Part shown: positions 16,611 to 25,586 of the stretch, piece after piece | Layout of the letters: each line of letters begins with the position of its first letter | Numbering within the stretch: the first letter of the stretch is position 1 | From: Shouchella shacheensis | GTDB taxonomy: Bacteria; Bacillota; Bacilli; Bacillales; Bacillaceae_D | Assembly (NCBI RefSeq): GCF_001484965.1 | Contig: NZ_LLYY01000014.1 | Coordinates: 1-64,000, forward strand | Direction of reading: 5' to 3' | DNA length: 64,000 nt | Program-made: the position numbers and the translations under genes | The notes under the pieces: generated by a model | The model's input: the letters and a program-made list of their open reading frames with translations, nothing else | What the model was told of the DNA's origin: nothing | The model's database searches: none

Positions 16611-17075
16611 CTAACCGTCCGGATTCTCATAATCAGGCGGAACAAGAGCGTTTACCCTGTAGCCACTCACAAGCTGCCCCCGGTGATGCGACTCATGATC
16701 CAACAAATCCAGGAGCACCTCATAAAAAGGGGTCGAAGTATCGTCTATTAAAATCGATCTAGAAAAGATATCCGTCCCTAGCAGTCGCAAGTTCTTTTGC
16801 GTTACTTCCTTTACCTGATGCAGTACCTCAAGCAACTCCTCTTTCGTTTCTAAGCTTTCTTCTGATAAAACAAGACAATTCAATCTTGGATCGTTCAGCC
16901 TCTGATACATCTCTAATTCCCACTGTACGATATGAATGAGCTGTTCACGAAAAGAAAAACTGCGATTACTGATTTTGTACTCGTACAGTTCCTCAGGTGC
17001 TTTCTCGGCATAACGGATCGTTCTTAAGCGCGTCCTTTCCCATTGGTTGACGTACATACTGTATATGCTATTCAT
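16611..17075 (-). CDS. DinB-family protein
   Basis: 154 residues, a four-helix DinB/YfiT-like bundle. The metal-binding histidines are in LIHIVQWE near residue 47 and in DHESHHRGQL near residue 127, the latter being the family signature. AAGGAG lies about 9 bases before the ATG. DinB-like proteins are metal-dependent and some act as thiol transferases (bacillithiol), but the substrate here is unknown. Neighbours on both sides are decayed. Confidence 0.88.
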   Translation of the reverse strand: MNSIYSMYVNQWERTRLRTIRYAEKAPEELYEYKISNRSFSFREQLIHIVQWELEMYQRLNDPRLNCLVLSEESLETKEELLEVLHQVKEVTQKNLRLLGTDIFSRSILIDDTSTPFYEVLLDLLDHESHHRGQLVSGYRVNALVPPDYENPDG

Positions 17076-17081
17076 CACTCA

Positions 17082-17417
17082 TCACTCCTTCACATATGAC
17101 CCACTTGCATCGTTGATTTCCCCTAGCTCGATTCGATTGCCGTCAGGATCCGTCAACACGGCGATCGTTCACCAATCGAATGTTCGATTCGTTTCTGCAA
17201 ACTGAACACCGCGCTCTTCTAATTGATGGACCGCCGTCGTTAAGAAGCACACATCGAAACGGAGAACGGTCGGATTTTGTTCTCTCGATTTCTCTTGACG
17301 GCTCCCCGCCCCGCCTTGTTCCACCATGAGACAGCCATGCGGAAGGTCAAAAGCGACTAAAGAATCCTTAACATTCCTTACTTTTAGCTGCAATACATCC
17401 TTATAAACGAAACACAC
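17082..17417 (-). pseudogene. Glyoxalase/VOC-family gene with in-frame TGA and 5' frameshift
   Basis: The frame encodes YKDVLQL, GCLMVEQGG and NRTFDW, then TGA at 17171-17169, then TIAVLTDPDGNRIELGE, the standard VOC C-terminus. The stop replaces a residue that is normally Gly in FDWG-type sequences. Upstream, the expected N-terminal strand continues in another frame (GLFEEECVSF) with the shift near 17405. Two lesions mean it is not functional. It lies just downstream of a dead GNAT gene. Confidence 0.82.
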
Positions 17418-17524
17418 TCTTCTTCAAAGAGACCTCTCCATTCCAAAAGGGTATGGTCTTCTATTGATTAGATCCCCTTAAGGTTGTATTGATAACAAGA
17501 ATGTTGTGATCGTTTCTGTCCGAG

Positions 17525-18381
17525 CTAACCAAACACTTGTGCCGCAACCGCAACCAATTGACTGCGGTTCCCTGGCAATTCGTCCGCATTTTTCAACATA
17601 ACCGGCGGGATTCTTATTTCCCCTAAGTGTCTATCTCTTAAATACTCGATCACGCGTTGATGCCTGGAAAACAAATCGATACGAATGGGTCCTTCTGCTT
17701 CTTTTGCTAGTTCATGGATCAGTAGGATGGCCAGTTCCTCACGGGAAGCTATAATGGGGCCAACCAACAGCATGTCGGGTAACTGAACGCTCAATCCATA
17801 CCCTAACAACTCACCGTCTTTCCGACGGAGTTGAACCGCTTGTTTTGCCTGTTTCAGTCGATGGGTGATAAGAAGGGATCTATTTGCCCCACAGCCATCG
17901 AATCCAGCCTTAGAACGTCGTTCAGATGATCATCTTGAACTGGAGTCATTTCTACATCAACTGGGAGAGGAAGGTCATGCTGATCCGGCGCATGATAAGG
18001 ACCGATGAGTTTATGAAGACGATCGACGGTTTTGAATCCGAGCTTCTCATATAAGGGCTTCCCCTCTGCCGTTGCAATCAGCGTGACAGGCATCTTAGGC
18101 GTACTGGCCAAACATTGTTTGGTGACGGCCCTCCCCAGTCCAAGCCCGCGGTAGTCGGGATCCACCATCACCATCCCCAACGAAGCTAGCTGGTTTCCAT
18201 AAGGGAAAACCGCTGCACAAGAAATGACTCTTCCAAACGCCGTCACATGGCCATATAGATGACCCGTACGAAAGACTGTTTGAAGTTCTGGTTTCTCATA
18301 GTCCCACCCAAGCCGTTTCGATAAAGCGATGAGGTCAGGGATCTGACTTTCATGCAACTCCCGCAACGCACATTCACGCAT
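17525..18381 (-). pseudogene. GNAT acetyltransferase with single-base frameshift
   Basis: The ATG at 18381 follows GAGAGGGG. The N-terminal GNAT domain is intact, with the acetyl-CoA loop in DPDYRGLGLGRAV near residue 80-92. At about 17890 a run of four G should be five: adding one G restores AVGANRSLLITHRLKQA and joins the second frame that runs to 17525 (a second acetyltransferase-like half). The break could be a true mutation or a homopolymer sequencing error. The neighbouring VOC and methyltransferase genes are also broken, so decay is likely. Confidence 0.82.
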
Positions 18382-18406
18382 TTTGTCCCCTCTCAATGAG
18401 CTCACG

Positions 18407-19438
18407 CTATTCTACTCCCGCTTCTAGAATAGCAAAAACGCCTTTGCTGCAGTCAATCTCCGCCAGCGCGCCATAAGGTAAAATAAACTTTGGTTCGGTA
18501 TGGCCAAAATTCAGGTTGTAAAGAATGGGCAACGTTTCTAAACCATACTCCTGCATAACCGTTTGAATTTCGTGTTTGTACTCCTCGTAGTACTTCTCAT
18601 CTTGTGGTTTCCCGAAGATAAGGCCCTTTGCTCGTTGCAGAATGCCTTGGGCCCCGTAATTCCGCAACCAATATTTGATCGTTTCTGGCGCTGCGTTTTC
18701 TTCAGAGGTTTCAAAGAAAAGAATGCCGTCGTCCCAGTATTTTCTATCCGGCCAAAGCTCAGTTCCTTTCGCGAACTCCAGTACATCCATACACCCACCT
18801 ATCAAACGTCCTTGGACAATGCCTGACCCTTGAAGGACTTCATATCCGGAATTCTGCTGCATTTCACGTCGCTTGCCCTTATTCGCTTCCTCCCATTCCA
18901 AAAACTCACTCGTCCACTCTTTAGCCGGTTGAATGTCACCAATCACTTCGTTCGAAAAGAGGGTTCGCTTCACCGCATTAACGGTGTAAGGATCCATTTC
19001 AACGTTTTCCGCAAAGTCCGTTAAAACCGCCGGGCCATAAAAAGAAGAGATTCCTGCTTTATGGCAAAATAAATGGGAAACCGTGATATCGGAGTACCCT
19101 ATGAAAATTTTTGGGTTCTCGCGTATCACATCAACATCAATATACGGCAGCAAACGGATACTGTCGTCTCCCCCAATGTTTGCGAAAATTCCTCGAATAC
19201 TTTGATCCTTAAAGGCCGTCATCAAATCCTCGGCGCGAGCCTGCGGGTTTTCGTAAAGGTAATCGGACCCTCTCAAACTGTTCGGCATCGGAACCACCTC
19301 AAGCCCAAAAACGTTCTCCAATCGCTCGACTCCTTGCTCATAACGCCATCTAAGCCCCGGTTCACCTGCCCCTCCCCATGAAGGACTGACGGTCGCAACC
19401 TTGTCTCCCCGCTGCAATTTCTTAGGTTTTGTTAACAT
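18407..19438 (-). CDS. S66 peptidase, MccF-like LD-carboxypeptidase
   Basis: 343 residues. The catalytic triad is visible: the nucleophile Ser near residue 116 in IGYSDITVSH, Glu in the FFETSEENAAPE segment, and His in NFGHTEPKFILP. The GRLIGGCMDVLEFAKGTELWP stretch is typical of MccF, which cleaves microcin C-type nucleotide peptides, rather than cell-wall LdcA. The ATG at 19438 is preferred over an upstream TTG. An IS605-type element ends about 45 bases upstream, so its native promoter region may be lost or altered. Confidence 0.88.
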   Translation of the reverse strand: MLTKPKKLQRGDKVATVSPSWGGAGEPGLRWRYEQGVERLENVFGLEVVPMPNSLRGSDYLYENPQARAEDLMTAFKDQSIRGIFANIGGDDSIRLLPYIDVDVIRENPKIFIGYSDITVSHLFCHKAGISSFYGPAVLTDFAENVEMDPYTVNAVKRTLFSNEVIGDIQPAKEWTSEFLEWEEANKGKRREMQQNSGYEVLQGSGIVQGRLIGGCMDVLEFAKGTELWPDRKYWDDGILFFETSEENAAPETIKYWLRNYGAQGILQRAKGLIFGKPQDEKYYEEYKHEIQTVMQEYGLETLPILYNLNFGHTEPKFILPYGALAEIDCSKGVFAILEAGVE

Positions 19439-19484
19439 AGGAACACCCGCTTTCTTTTTTTCAAACAAAACGTATTGACACTCC

Positions 19485-19627
19485 CACGTCTAAAGACGCA
19501 AGCTTGAACCTCAAGGTTTCAAGTGGGATTCTTAAGTGCTCTAACGAACGCAATTCATTTCTGCTTTGTTCGAGCCTTAAGTTAAGGCTATGCCAATAGC
19601 CCATCCTAAGCCAGACCATGTAGGTGC
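19485..19627 (-). ncRNA. Putative TnpB guide RNA (omega RNA) scaffold
   Basis: The 140 bases after the tnpB stop carry the structured 3' end of the element: several short stems, then CCCACTTGAAACC, GGTTCAAGCTT and the terminal hairpin ACGTCTAAAGACGT on the plus strand. In characterised TnpB systems this segment plus about 16-20 bases beyond the transposon end forms the guide RNA. Here the guide would read into the leader of the MccF-like gene (19484 downward). Confidence 0.55.
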
Positions 19628-20701
19628 TTAGGCTGTTAGACTTTTACCATCTAACACAGGTGCGTATCTGATATTCTTTGCACCTACTAAATCTCTGTGG
19701 CCACTATACCCACATTCACACTTATACTGTCTGTCTTTTGCTTTGTTTTTTATGGTACAGTTTGGGCAGCTTTGTGACGTATAGCTTGGGTCAACGTATT
19801 CAACTTTTATTCCTAATAAGTTTGCTTTGTATTCGATGTACATTGCTAAACGATAAAATGACCAGTTGCTTAACGATCTATTGTTTTTACGACTTTTACT
19901 TGTCTGTTTGCGAATGTTAATTAATTGTTCAAGTTTGATAACGCCAACATTTTTACTTACTGCAAAAGCTACAATACTACGACTGATCTTGTGATCTTGA
20001 TCTTTCATGTAGCGTTGTTCTTTATTATTCATTTTATCGATAGCATTTTGTTTCTTGACTCTACCTAGTTTTTTTCTGCACGAGCCGTATCGTCTACGAA
20101 TATACTTATTCTGCTTGCCATTACCTGCAAATAACACCTCATCTTCATCAGTAGAGCACACAGCAGGTATTTTAATACCTAAATCCACTCCCATCACCTT
20201 AGCAGATGATTGAGTTGGGATAGAACACTCAATGGCAATCTGAGCAATCCACTTCTTATTTTTTTGAGTGATTCTAAGAGTACCAATTTTACTTGAAGAA
20301 TTTAACAGATCCAGTTCGTATTGATCTGCAATCATTTTAATAGAAACTCTTTTTGATTTGTCTTTAATAATAAGAGGAACACTAATATGTTCATCTAACA
20401 CTTTAAAGTTTTGATTATTCCATAAGATCACAGGCTTCTTTAAAATGTGCCTTACAGTATAATTCTTCTTCTTGGTTTTATTAAAAACTGATTTTGCATC
20501 TCGAATAACTTGATTTTTAACACTACTGTTAAGAAGAACGTCTATATCTTTAGAAGTTTTCTTGGTTAGCTCTTTGGTTTGAATCATTTCAGAAACAAGA
20601 GAATTGACCGTGTTAATATAAATCAAAGAAGATATTTTAAGAAAAGCAGACTGTTCTTTAGTTGGTAGTAGTTTTAATTTTACTGTCATTACTTGGCTCA
20701 T
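19628..20701 (-). CDS. tnpB: RNA-guided endonuclease TnpB
   Basis: 357 residues and apparently intact. The RuvC triad is present: Asp173 (MGVDLG), Glu258 (IKLEQL) and Asp337 (GHRDLVGA). The zinc finger uses Cys312, Cys315, Cys328 and Cys330 (CPNC, CEC). The N-terminal MTVKLKLLPTKEQ is the usual wedge-domain start. It begins 2 bases after tnpA, so the genes are coupled. TnpB cuts donor sites using the RNA from the element's 3' end and so favours element retention. Confidence 0.95.
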   Translation of the reverse strand: MSQVMTVKLKLLPTKEQSAFLKISSLIYINTVNSLVSEMIQTKELTKKTSKDIDVLLNSSVKNQVIRDAKSVFNKTKKKNYTVRHILKKPVILWNNQNFKVLDEHISVPLIIKDKSKRVSIKMIADQYELDLLNSSSKIGTLRITQKNKKWIAQIAIECSIPTQSSAKVMGVDLGIKIPAVCSTDEDEVLFAGNGKQNKYIRRRYGSCRKKLGRVKKQNAIDKMNNKEQRYMKDQDHKISRSIVAFAVSKNVGVIKLEQLINIRKQTSKSRKNNRSLSNWSFYRLAMYIEYKANLLGIKVEYVDPSYTSQSCPNCTIKNKAKDRQYKCECGYSGHRDLVGAKNIRYAPVLDGKSLTA

Positions 20702-20703
20702 AG

Positions 20704-21099
20704 TTACCTCTTTCTTTGATTTTCTACATACTGTTTTATAGTTTCAGATGATACATTGCCAGCTGTTGAAACAAAGTAGCTTCTAGTCCAGAGACTAGGA
20801 AGGTGTTTAAGATCAAGAAACTCCTCTCGAATTATTTTTGACGTTTTGCCTTTTATCTTTGCCATAACATCAGCAGGACTGAAGGAAGGTAGTGTACTGA
20901 TAAACAAATGAACGTGGTCTTTATCTGTTTCCATAGAGATAATATCAAAATTATTCTCTTTAGCGATTTCATGCGTTAGCTCTTTGAAACGAATATCTAG
21001 ATTATTGTTAATAAATATTTTTCTTCTATATCTTGGACAGAAAACAAAGTGATAGTTGATTAAACTGACAGTGGTTTTAGTTCTTCTATAATTATTCAT
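20704..21099 (-). CDS. tnpA: Y1 HUH transposase TnpA
   Basis: 131 residues, the normal size for IS200/IS605 TnpA. The HUH motif is His62-Val-His64 (DHVHLF) and the nucleophile is Tyr124 (IKQYVEN). The family start YHFVFCPRYRRKIF is intact. It moves the element by a single-stranded, strand-specific peel-and-paste reaction. Intact tnpA and tnpB together suggest the element may still be active. Confidence 0.95.
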   Translation of the reverse strand: MNNYRRTKTTVSLINYHFVFCPRYRRKIFINNNLDIRFKELTHEIAKENNFDIISMETDKDHVHLFISTLPSFSPADVMAKIKGKTSKIIREEFLDLKHLPSLWTRSYFVSTAGNVSSETIKQYVENQRKR

Positions 21100-21203
21100 A
21101 GGTACATCATACTATAATTGTGTATGTTCGTAAAATAAAAATACACAATCAATTCAAAAGAAATTCGCTACCATCCCGCCTCTAAATAGGTGGGCTTTCA
21201 CGC

Positions 21204-21308
21204 TCATAAATTCTGTAACTGGCTTGATATAGACTTTTGAGAAAGGACAGCCGAAATGAGGATATTTGAATCAACAAATACCCTTAAGCGTTCATTTTCT
21301 ACGCTCAT
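21204..21308 (-). pseudogene. PIN-domain toxin, truncated by IS605-type insertion
   Basis: The ATG at 21308 lies inside the last codons of the antitoxin gene, as in many AbrB-PIN operons. The frame holds the PIN start LRVFVDSNILISAV with the first catalytic Asp, then runs into the element and stops after about 34 codons. A full PIN toxin has about 130-140 residues. The missing part is not found on the other side of the element at 19485, where the MccF-like gene begins, so DNA has been deleted. Confidence 0.8.
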
Positions 21309-21561
21309 TCCACATTTCCTCCTTGACCTTTTCCAGTTCTGCTTGTAAATCTTCTTCTGTAATGCCTTGATTTTCAGCTTCTTGATCCATTTCTTTTTGT
21401 AATTCACGCAAAGCTACAATACTGGCCTTCGTAATAACGATCCTCCCATTATCCTCAATGAAAGCTACACGATCTCCTTCATCCAGCTTCAATTTTTGTC
21501 TAATCGTTTTCGGTATTGTTACTTGCCCTTTAGAACTAATTCTTGATACTTCCACAACCAT
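21292..21561 (-). CDS. AbrB/SpoVT-type antitoxin
   Basis: About 89 residues. The N-terminal swapped-hairpin DNA-binding domain (SRISSKGQVTIPKTIRQKL) is followed by GDRVAFIEDNGRIVI and a long acidic C-terminal helix that would contact the toxin. The partner PIN gene overlaps its end but is cut off by the IS605-type element. The antitoxin is therefore an orphan and its autoregulation may be altered. The start could also be GTG at 21564 or 21555, given the close AGAGG. Confidence 0.88.
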   Translation of the reverse strand: MVVEVSRISSKGQVTIPKTIRQKLKLDEGDRVAFIEDNGRIVITKASIVALRELQKEMDQEAENQGITEEDLQAELEKVKEEMWNERRK

Positions 21562-21761
21562 CACCTCTTTATATTCTTTATTTCTTTACATTTATACTAT
21601 CACAAAAAGAGGTTTCTTAACATATATGCAAGAATGTGTTTCTACAACAGTCGCCACTCCCATCCCCCGTTTGCACCCACTATTTCTGTACACGGGAATG
21701 GATAGGCTCGCGGCATCTGAACCACACTATCCATAACCCTCATTCCAAAGGAGAATCAAAC

Positions 21762-21905
21762 ATGGACCAACGAAAAAACCGCAGCGACGACAATCAGTTG
21801 AAGAACCACGACGTGCCTGACTCAAAGGAAGGAGAACCTCGCCCCGACCAACCAACCCATTCAGAGAAACTTCGCTACGAGCATGCGGATGAGATTTATC
21901 CTTAA
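21762..21905 (+). CDS. Small hydrophilic protein, 47 residues
   Basis: AAAGGAG lies 7 bases before the ATG. The peptide is highly charged and probably disordered (DQRKNRSDDNQ ... GEPRPDQPTH) and ends DEIYP. No domain is recognised. The left end of the tnpB-only element follows the stop codon directly, so the gene's own terminator is missing or replaced. Confidence 0.6.
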   Translation: MDQRKNRSDDNQLKNHDVPDSKEGEPRPDQPTHSEKLRYEHADEIYP

Positions 21906-23525
21906 AGACCGAGAACACCCCCATCCTCTTTAGGTGGGGGATGAATCGGTCGGTCCTGAACGTGGTTCTTGCCATCCCCTTTAAAAAAGCGTATACTACG
22001 ATTAAGGAGGTGAGAACGTGTGTACGTAACCTGACAAATCTGGATCAAGCCCGGCCATCGGTTGTTTGCTTTACCTGAAACATCTAACCGAGGCCAGCAA
22101 AAATCTCTACAACACGACGAACTTCTACATTCGCCAGATCTATACCGCTTTAAAGACAGACTACCCTTTGCACCCTCTCCAACAAGAAGTGATGGACCAG
22201 CTCCATACGTATCTCCCTATCATTAATGAAACCCAGCGGAAAGCGTATCAAAACCGCTTGAAAAAACAACAAGAAAAAGCCATAGAGGAGCGCAAAGACG
22301 TCCAGCTTCGATTGTTTGAGATGCCGACCCAAGAGAAGCCTTTTGTTTCCTATACCTTTTTAGACGCCCTGTTCAAAGCGATGAACCAACCCGACTACCG
22401 CGCCCTGCCAGCCCATACGGCACAGGGGATGATGAAAAACGTCTTTCAAAACTGGAACAGCTTTTTCAAAAGCCATGCGGATTATCGAGAGAATCCTCAG
22501 AAGTATACGGCACCCCCGCGCATCCCGAATTATAAGAAAGGCACGGAAAAAGACGCCGTCCTTTCCAATCAAGAAGCGACGATTCACTCGAGGCGGTTTC
22601 TAAAGCTCCCGAAAACGAAAACAAGGCTCAACATTGGGAAACTCGGGTTGACGGATGCCAGCCTGCAACAAGTGCGGATTCTCCCCCGCTACAGGCAGTA
22701 TGTCATCGAATTGGTGTTTAAAGAGGACGGGGCGGAAGAGACCAAACCAAACAACGGCCGCTATCTCAGCATCGACCTGGGGATCGACAACGTACTCGCC
22801 ATCACAAGCAATACCGGCATGAGACCTGTCCTCATTAAAGGGACCAAGCTAAAAAGCACGAACCAGCTCTATAACAAAATGGTGGCTCGCTACAGAGGAA
22901 TCCTCCGTCATGGTCAAGAGCCCAAGGAAGGTCAGCAGACCTCTAAACGGCTGGAGAAACTCCATGTTAAACGCTTTTTGCGTATCAAAGACTTCTTCCA
23001 CAAAGCCAGTTTTCACGCCGTGAAAATAGCTGTGGAAGAAGAAGCGAATATGATCGTGATTGGCCAGAACAAAGGCTGGAAACAAAAAAGCAAGATGGGA
23101 AAACGAACCAACCAGTCGTTTTGTTCGATTCCGCACCGCCTGCTTATCAAGATGATTCATACAAAGCTGAAAAAGCAGGGCTCACGGTCATCCTCACCGA
23201 GGAAGCGTATACCTCCCAATCAAGTTTTTTGGATGACGATCCCATCCACAGCTATATCCCAGGAGAAAAACCAGTGTTTTCCGGGAAGCGGATTAAGCGT
23301 GGCCTCTACCGAACAAGCGGCGGAACGACGATCAATGCCGACGTCAACGGCAGCCTAAACATCTTGCGAAAAGTATGCCCCAATGCCTTTAAGGCGGAGG
23401 GTCTAGCGGGGTTGTGCCGAAAGGCAAACGTGTCAACTCCACGAGTGTTACGCATGGCCTAGACTTTGACACACTCGAAACTCCCTCCTCGAAGCGAAAG
23501 CGTAGGTGGGAGAGTATTCATGAAT
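21906..23525 (+). mobile_element. IS1341-type (tnpB-only) IS200/IS605 element, decayed
   Basis: The left end has the hairpin CCCCCATC / GGTGGGGGATG at 21915-21940, and the right end CTCCC ... GGTGGGAG at 23484-23512. Only a tnpB gene lies between, with no tnpA. The gene carries a nonsense codon and frameshifts, so the copy is dead for its own nuclease but could still be mobilised in trans through its ends. Confidence 0.78.
22015..23462 (+). pseudogene. tnpB pseudogene (Zn-finger-less subtype)
   Basis: After AAGGAGGTGAGAAC the frame reads VYVT, TGA, then QIWIKPGHRLF, so an in-frame stop hits codon 5-6. A shift near 22065 leads into the long frame LKHLTEASKNLYNTTNFY. RuvC Asp is seen in SIDLGIDN. 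A further one-base loss near 23155 shifts into YKAEKAGLTVILTEEAYTSQ, with the last Asp in NADVNGSLNI. The Cys residues of the usual zinc finger are absent, as in one known TnpB subgroup. Three lesions make it non-functional. Confidence 0.85.
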
Positions 23526-23596
23526 AATTTCCCCGCAACGTGAATTTGCAGGGGAGTGCTGCCTCGGACTGGGCTTTGCGCCGCCAGTCCTCCCCC

Positions 23597-24820
23597 TCAC
23601 CCTGCCTTCTTTAACGCCCTCATCGACTTCTGCGCATCCACCTGCTTAAACGCCGCCATGAATAACAACGCAAACCCAATATACGCGATGCCAACAAGAA
23701 AGGCGCTTTCCTCTGGGGTGAGCCACTCAGTCAGAAAACCAGCGCCAATCATCGCGAGCCCCATCGCACTGTTTGAAATCATCGATAATGTGCCGAACAA
23801 CAACCCTCGTTTGGAGGTCGGGAGCGTTTTCATGAGCACCGTGTCGAAGCAAATATTGCTGATGCCGCCGACAAAGGCAATGCCCATAGCAAGCAGCAAC
23901 GTCTGGCCGAAGAAGAACGATTGGCTCAGCAAGAGATGGCCTGCCCCTTCCAGTGCGATCATCCAGACTCCGACGGCGATATACTTCCCACGAATCCACC
24001 TAGCCACCGTTGAACTTAAAACAAACCCGGCACCAAGCGCCGCATAAATCAGCCCAACCCCTAAATCCCCCATGTCAAAGACGTCCAGCGCAAACAAATT
24101 GAACAGCACGTTATCCACCCCATTGGCGAGCGGCATCAGCAGCATGACCATAAAGAAGACACGCAGCAGTGCCACTTGGAAAATGAGTCTTCCACTCTCT
24201 TTCATTGATGAGGCGAAAGCTTCGCGTGACGAAGAGCTGGCTTGTTTGATACCAACTAAGCGCCGGATGAATAGGGCCGCCAACAAGAGAAAGAGGGCAT
24301 GGAAGACAAATAACACGTGGACATTTGACACGTAGGCGAGCACTCCCCCTAGAAGCGACCCGAATACGAGCACGGTACCAGTGACGTTTTGTTCCAACCC
24401 GTTGACAGCGATTAAATGTTTTCTTTGGACAAGGTCTGGGATCGCCGCATACCGTACGGGTTTGTAGACGGCCTCCCCGCTAGCAATGACAAACGTGCTG
24501 GCATACAGCAACCACAATTGTTCCGTAGCAGCGGCCCAGAGCGGCAGCAAGGCAAACGGGGCTCGCAACAAGTCGGTCCAGAATAGTAGTCTCGCTTTAT
24601 GGAAACGATCAGCCAAATAGCCACTGATTGGAGCAAACACAATCGTCGGCAACACACGCAAAGCCAGCAGCGTAGCGAGAGCGACCCCCGATTCCGTTAG
24701 CAGATAAAGGAGTGCAAACGAACCGACCTGAGCAAAGCGGCTGCCAACCCCGTTTAAAAACGAGCTCCAAAACAAAATACGGTACCGCGGTTCCTCTCTC
24801 ATCACGTTAAAGCCAAGCAC
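23597..24820 (-). CDS. MFS transporter
   Basis: 407 residues with about twelve hydrophobic helices, a drug/proton antiporter-like layout and the loop 2-3 motif GYLADRFHKAR near residue 57-67. A GTG start at 24820 follows AGGGAGG at 7 bases. It is downstream of an ArsR-type gene, and an ArsR-like operator half-palindrome lies at 24843. It is probably an efflux pump controlled by that regulator. The substrate is unknown. A large spacer-free 3' end abuts the tnpB-only element. Confidence 0.9.
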   Translation of the reverse strand: MLGFNVMREEPRYRILFWSSFLNGVGSRFAQVGSFALLYLLTESGVALATLLALRVLPTIVFAPISGYLADRFHKARLLFWTDLLRAPFALLPLWAAATEQLWLLYASTFVIASGEAVYKPVRYAAIPDLVQRKHLIAVNGLEQNVTGTVLVFGSLLGGVLAYVSNVHVLFVFHALFLLLAALFIRRLVGIKQASSSSREAFASSMKESGRLIFQVALLRVFFMVMLLMPLANGVDNVLFNLFALDVFDMGDLGVGLIYAALGAGFVLSSTVARWIRGKYIAVGVWMIALEGAGHLLLSQSFFFGQTLLLAMGIAFVGGISNICFDTVLMKTLPTSKRGLLFGTLSMISNSAMGLAMIGAGFLTEWLTPEESAFLVGIAYIGFALLFMAAFKQVDAQKSMRALKKAG

Positions 24821-24842
24821 GGTCTCGCCCTCCCTTTTAGAA

Positions 24843-24858
24843 TTAGATATCCATCTAA
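24843..24858. promoter_or_regulatory. Imperfect ArsR-type operator upstream of the MFS gene
   Basis: TTAGATATCCATCTAA shares TTAGAT ... ATCTAA with the perfect palindrome at 25480-25501. It sits between the arsR-type and MFS genes. Confidence 0.6.
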
Positions 24859-24883
24859 CTAGGTATTCAAAAAGAAGACCTGC

Positions 24884-25456
24884 TTACACAGGCCACATTT
24901 CCGTTGGATTGAGCTCATAGATGCCGTCTTGGCGAAATAGGAACTGTGCCATCACAAATTCCCGCCGAATCGTGGCAAAGTCTTCGTGAAACCGCTGGAT
25001 GTGCGTATTGATTTCGCTCTCTTTATACGCCTTCCCGTGCTCCAGTCCCCGCAGCATGTACTCTAATAGGATCAGCTTCTTTTTCCGCTGGGCCGGGATC
25101 GTTTTGATTCGTCCATCGCTCATTGTAAAGTTTCGTATCGTTTTCGCTTTCTCTTCCTCGCTGACCTCAAATGTTTCAAACATCGCTTCTCCTCCTATGC
25201 GAATGATGGCGCCTGCCATTTGTTCCAACTTGCGTTCATTTAAATGAAAATAAATCGTGTTCTTCTCACGCCGCTGGTAGACGACATCAATTTCCTTTAA
25301 CTTGGCTAAGTGGTGAGAAATGGTCGGCGGCGTTAAGCCCAACTTGCCAGCAATCGCCTGGCCGTGGAGCGGACCTCCTTTTAAAAGGGCAATGATGCGA
25401 ATCCGCGTTTTGTCTCCTAGCGTCTTATGAAAATTCACGAGCCGGTTCAGTTGCAT
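24884..25456 (-). CDS. ArsR-type regulator with DUF2087 domain
   Basis: 190 residues. An ArsR winged helix spans residues 5-80, with the recognition helix in LTPPTISHHLAKLKE. The C-terminal half (TMSDGRIKTIPAQRKKKLILLEYML ...) is a DUF2087 domain, whose TIPAQRKKK motif is characteristic. No metal-binding CxC is seen, so it is probably not a metal sensor. A perfect 22-bp palindrome precedes the gene and a related site precedes the MFS gene, which suggests joint repression. Confidence 0.9.
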   Translation of the reverse strand: MQLNRLVNFHKTLGDKTRIRIIALLKGGPLHGQAIAGKLGLTPPTISHHLAKLKEIDVVYQRREKNTIYFHLNERKLEQMAGAIIRIGGEAMFETFEVSEEEKAKTIRNFTMSDGRIKTIPAQRKKKLILLEYMLRGLEHGKAYKESEINTHIQRFHEDFATIRREFVMAQFLFRQDGIYELNPTEMWPV

Positions 25457-25479
25457 GAAAGACCCTCCGTTGTTGTTTA

Positions 25480-25501
25480 TAATTAGATTATAATCTAATT
25501 A
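25480..25501. promoter_or_regulatory. Perfect 22-bp palindromic operator
   Basis: Two inverted 11-bp arms TAATTAGATTA meet without a spacer, 24 bases upstream of the arsR-type ATG. It is most likely the autoregulatory site of that gene. Confidence 0.82.
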
Positions 25502-25549
25502 GATGAGTATGAAAAGGGATTAATTCATGGTTTTTTCCCTAACAAACTA

Positions 25550-25570
25550 GCCCCTGACTTTGTCAGGGGC
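25550..25570 (-). terminator. Terminator of the RsbR-like gene
   Basis: GCCCCTGAC and GTCAGGGGC pair perfectly around a 3-base loop. On the minus strand TAGTTTGTT follows. It lies 17 bases past the stop codon. Confidence 0.82.
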
Positions 25571-25586
25571 CTGGGTTGCTAATCGT

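Larger units (their letters stand above)
19485..21205 (-). mobile_element. IS200/IS605-family element with tnpA and tnpB
   Basis: Both genes read leftward. The left (5') end has the hairpin GCCCACC...GGCGGG at 21170-21195, and the right (3') end the hairpin around 19488-19512 followed by TGTCAA. On the minus strand TTTAT immediately precedes the left end and could be the target/TAM motif. No inverted terminal repeats or target duplication are expected for this single-strand mechanism. The element has interrupted the PIN toxin gene at 21204. Exact ends are approximate. Confidence 0.88.
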
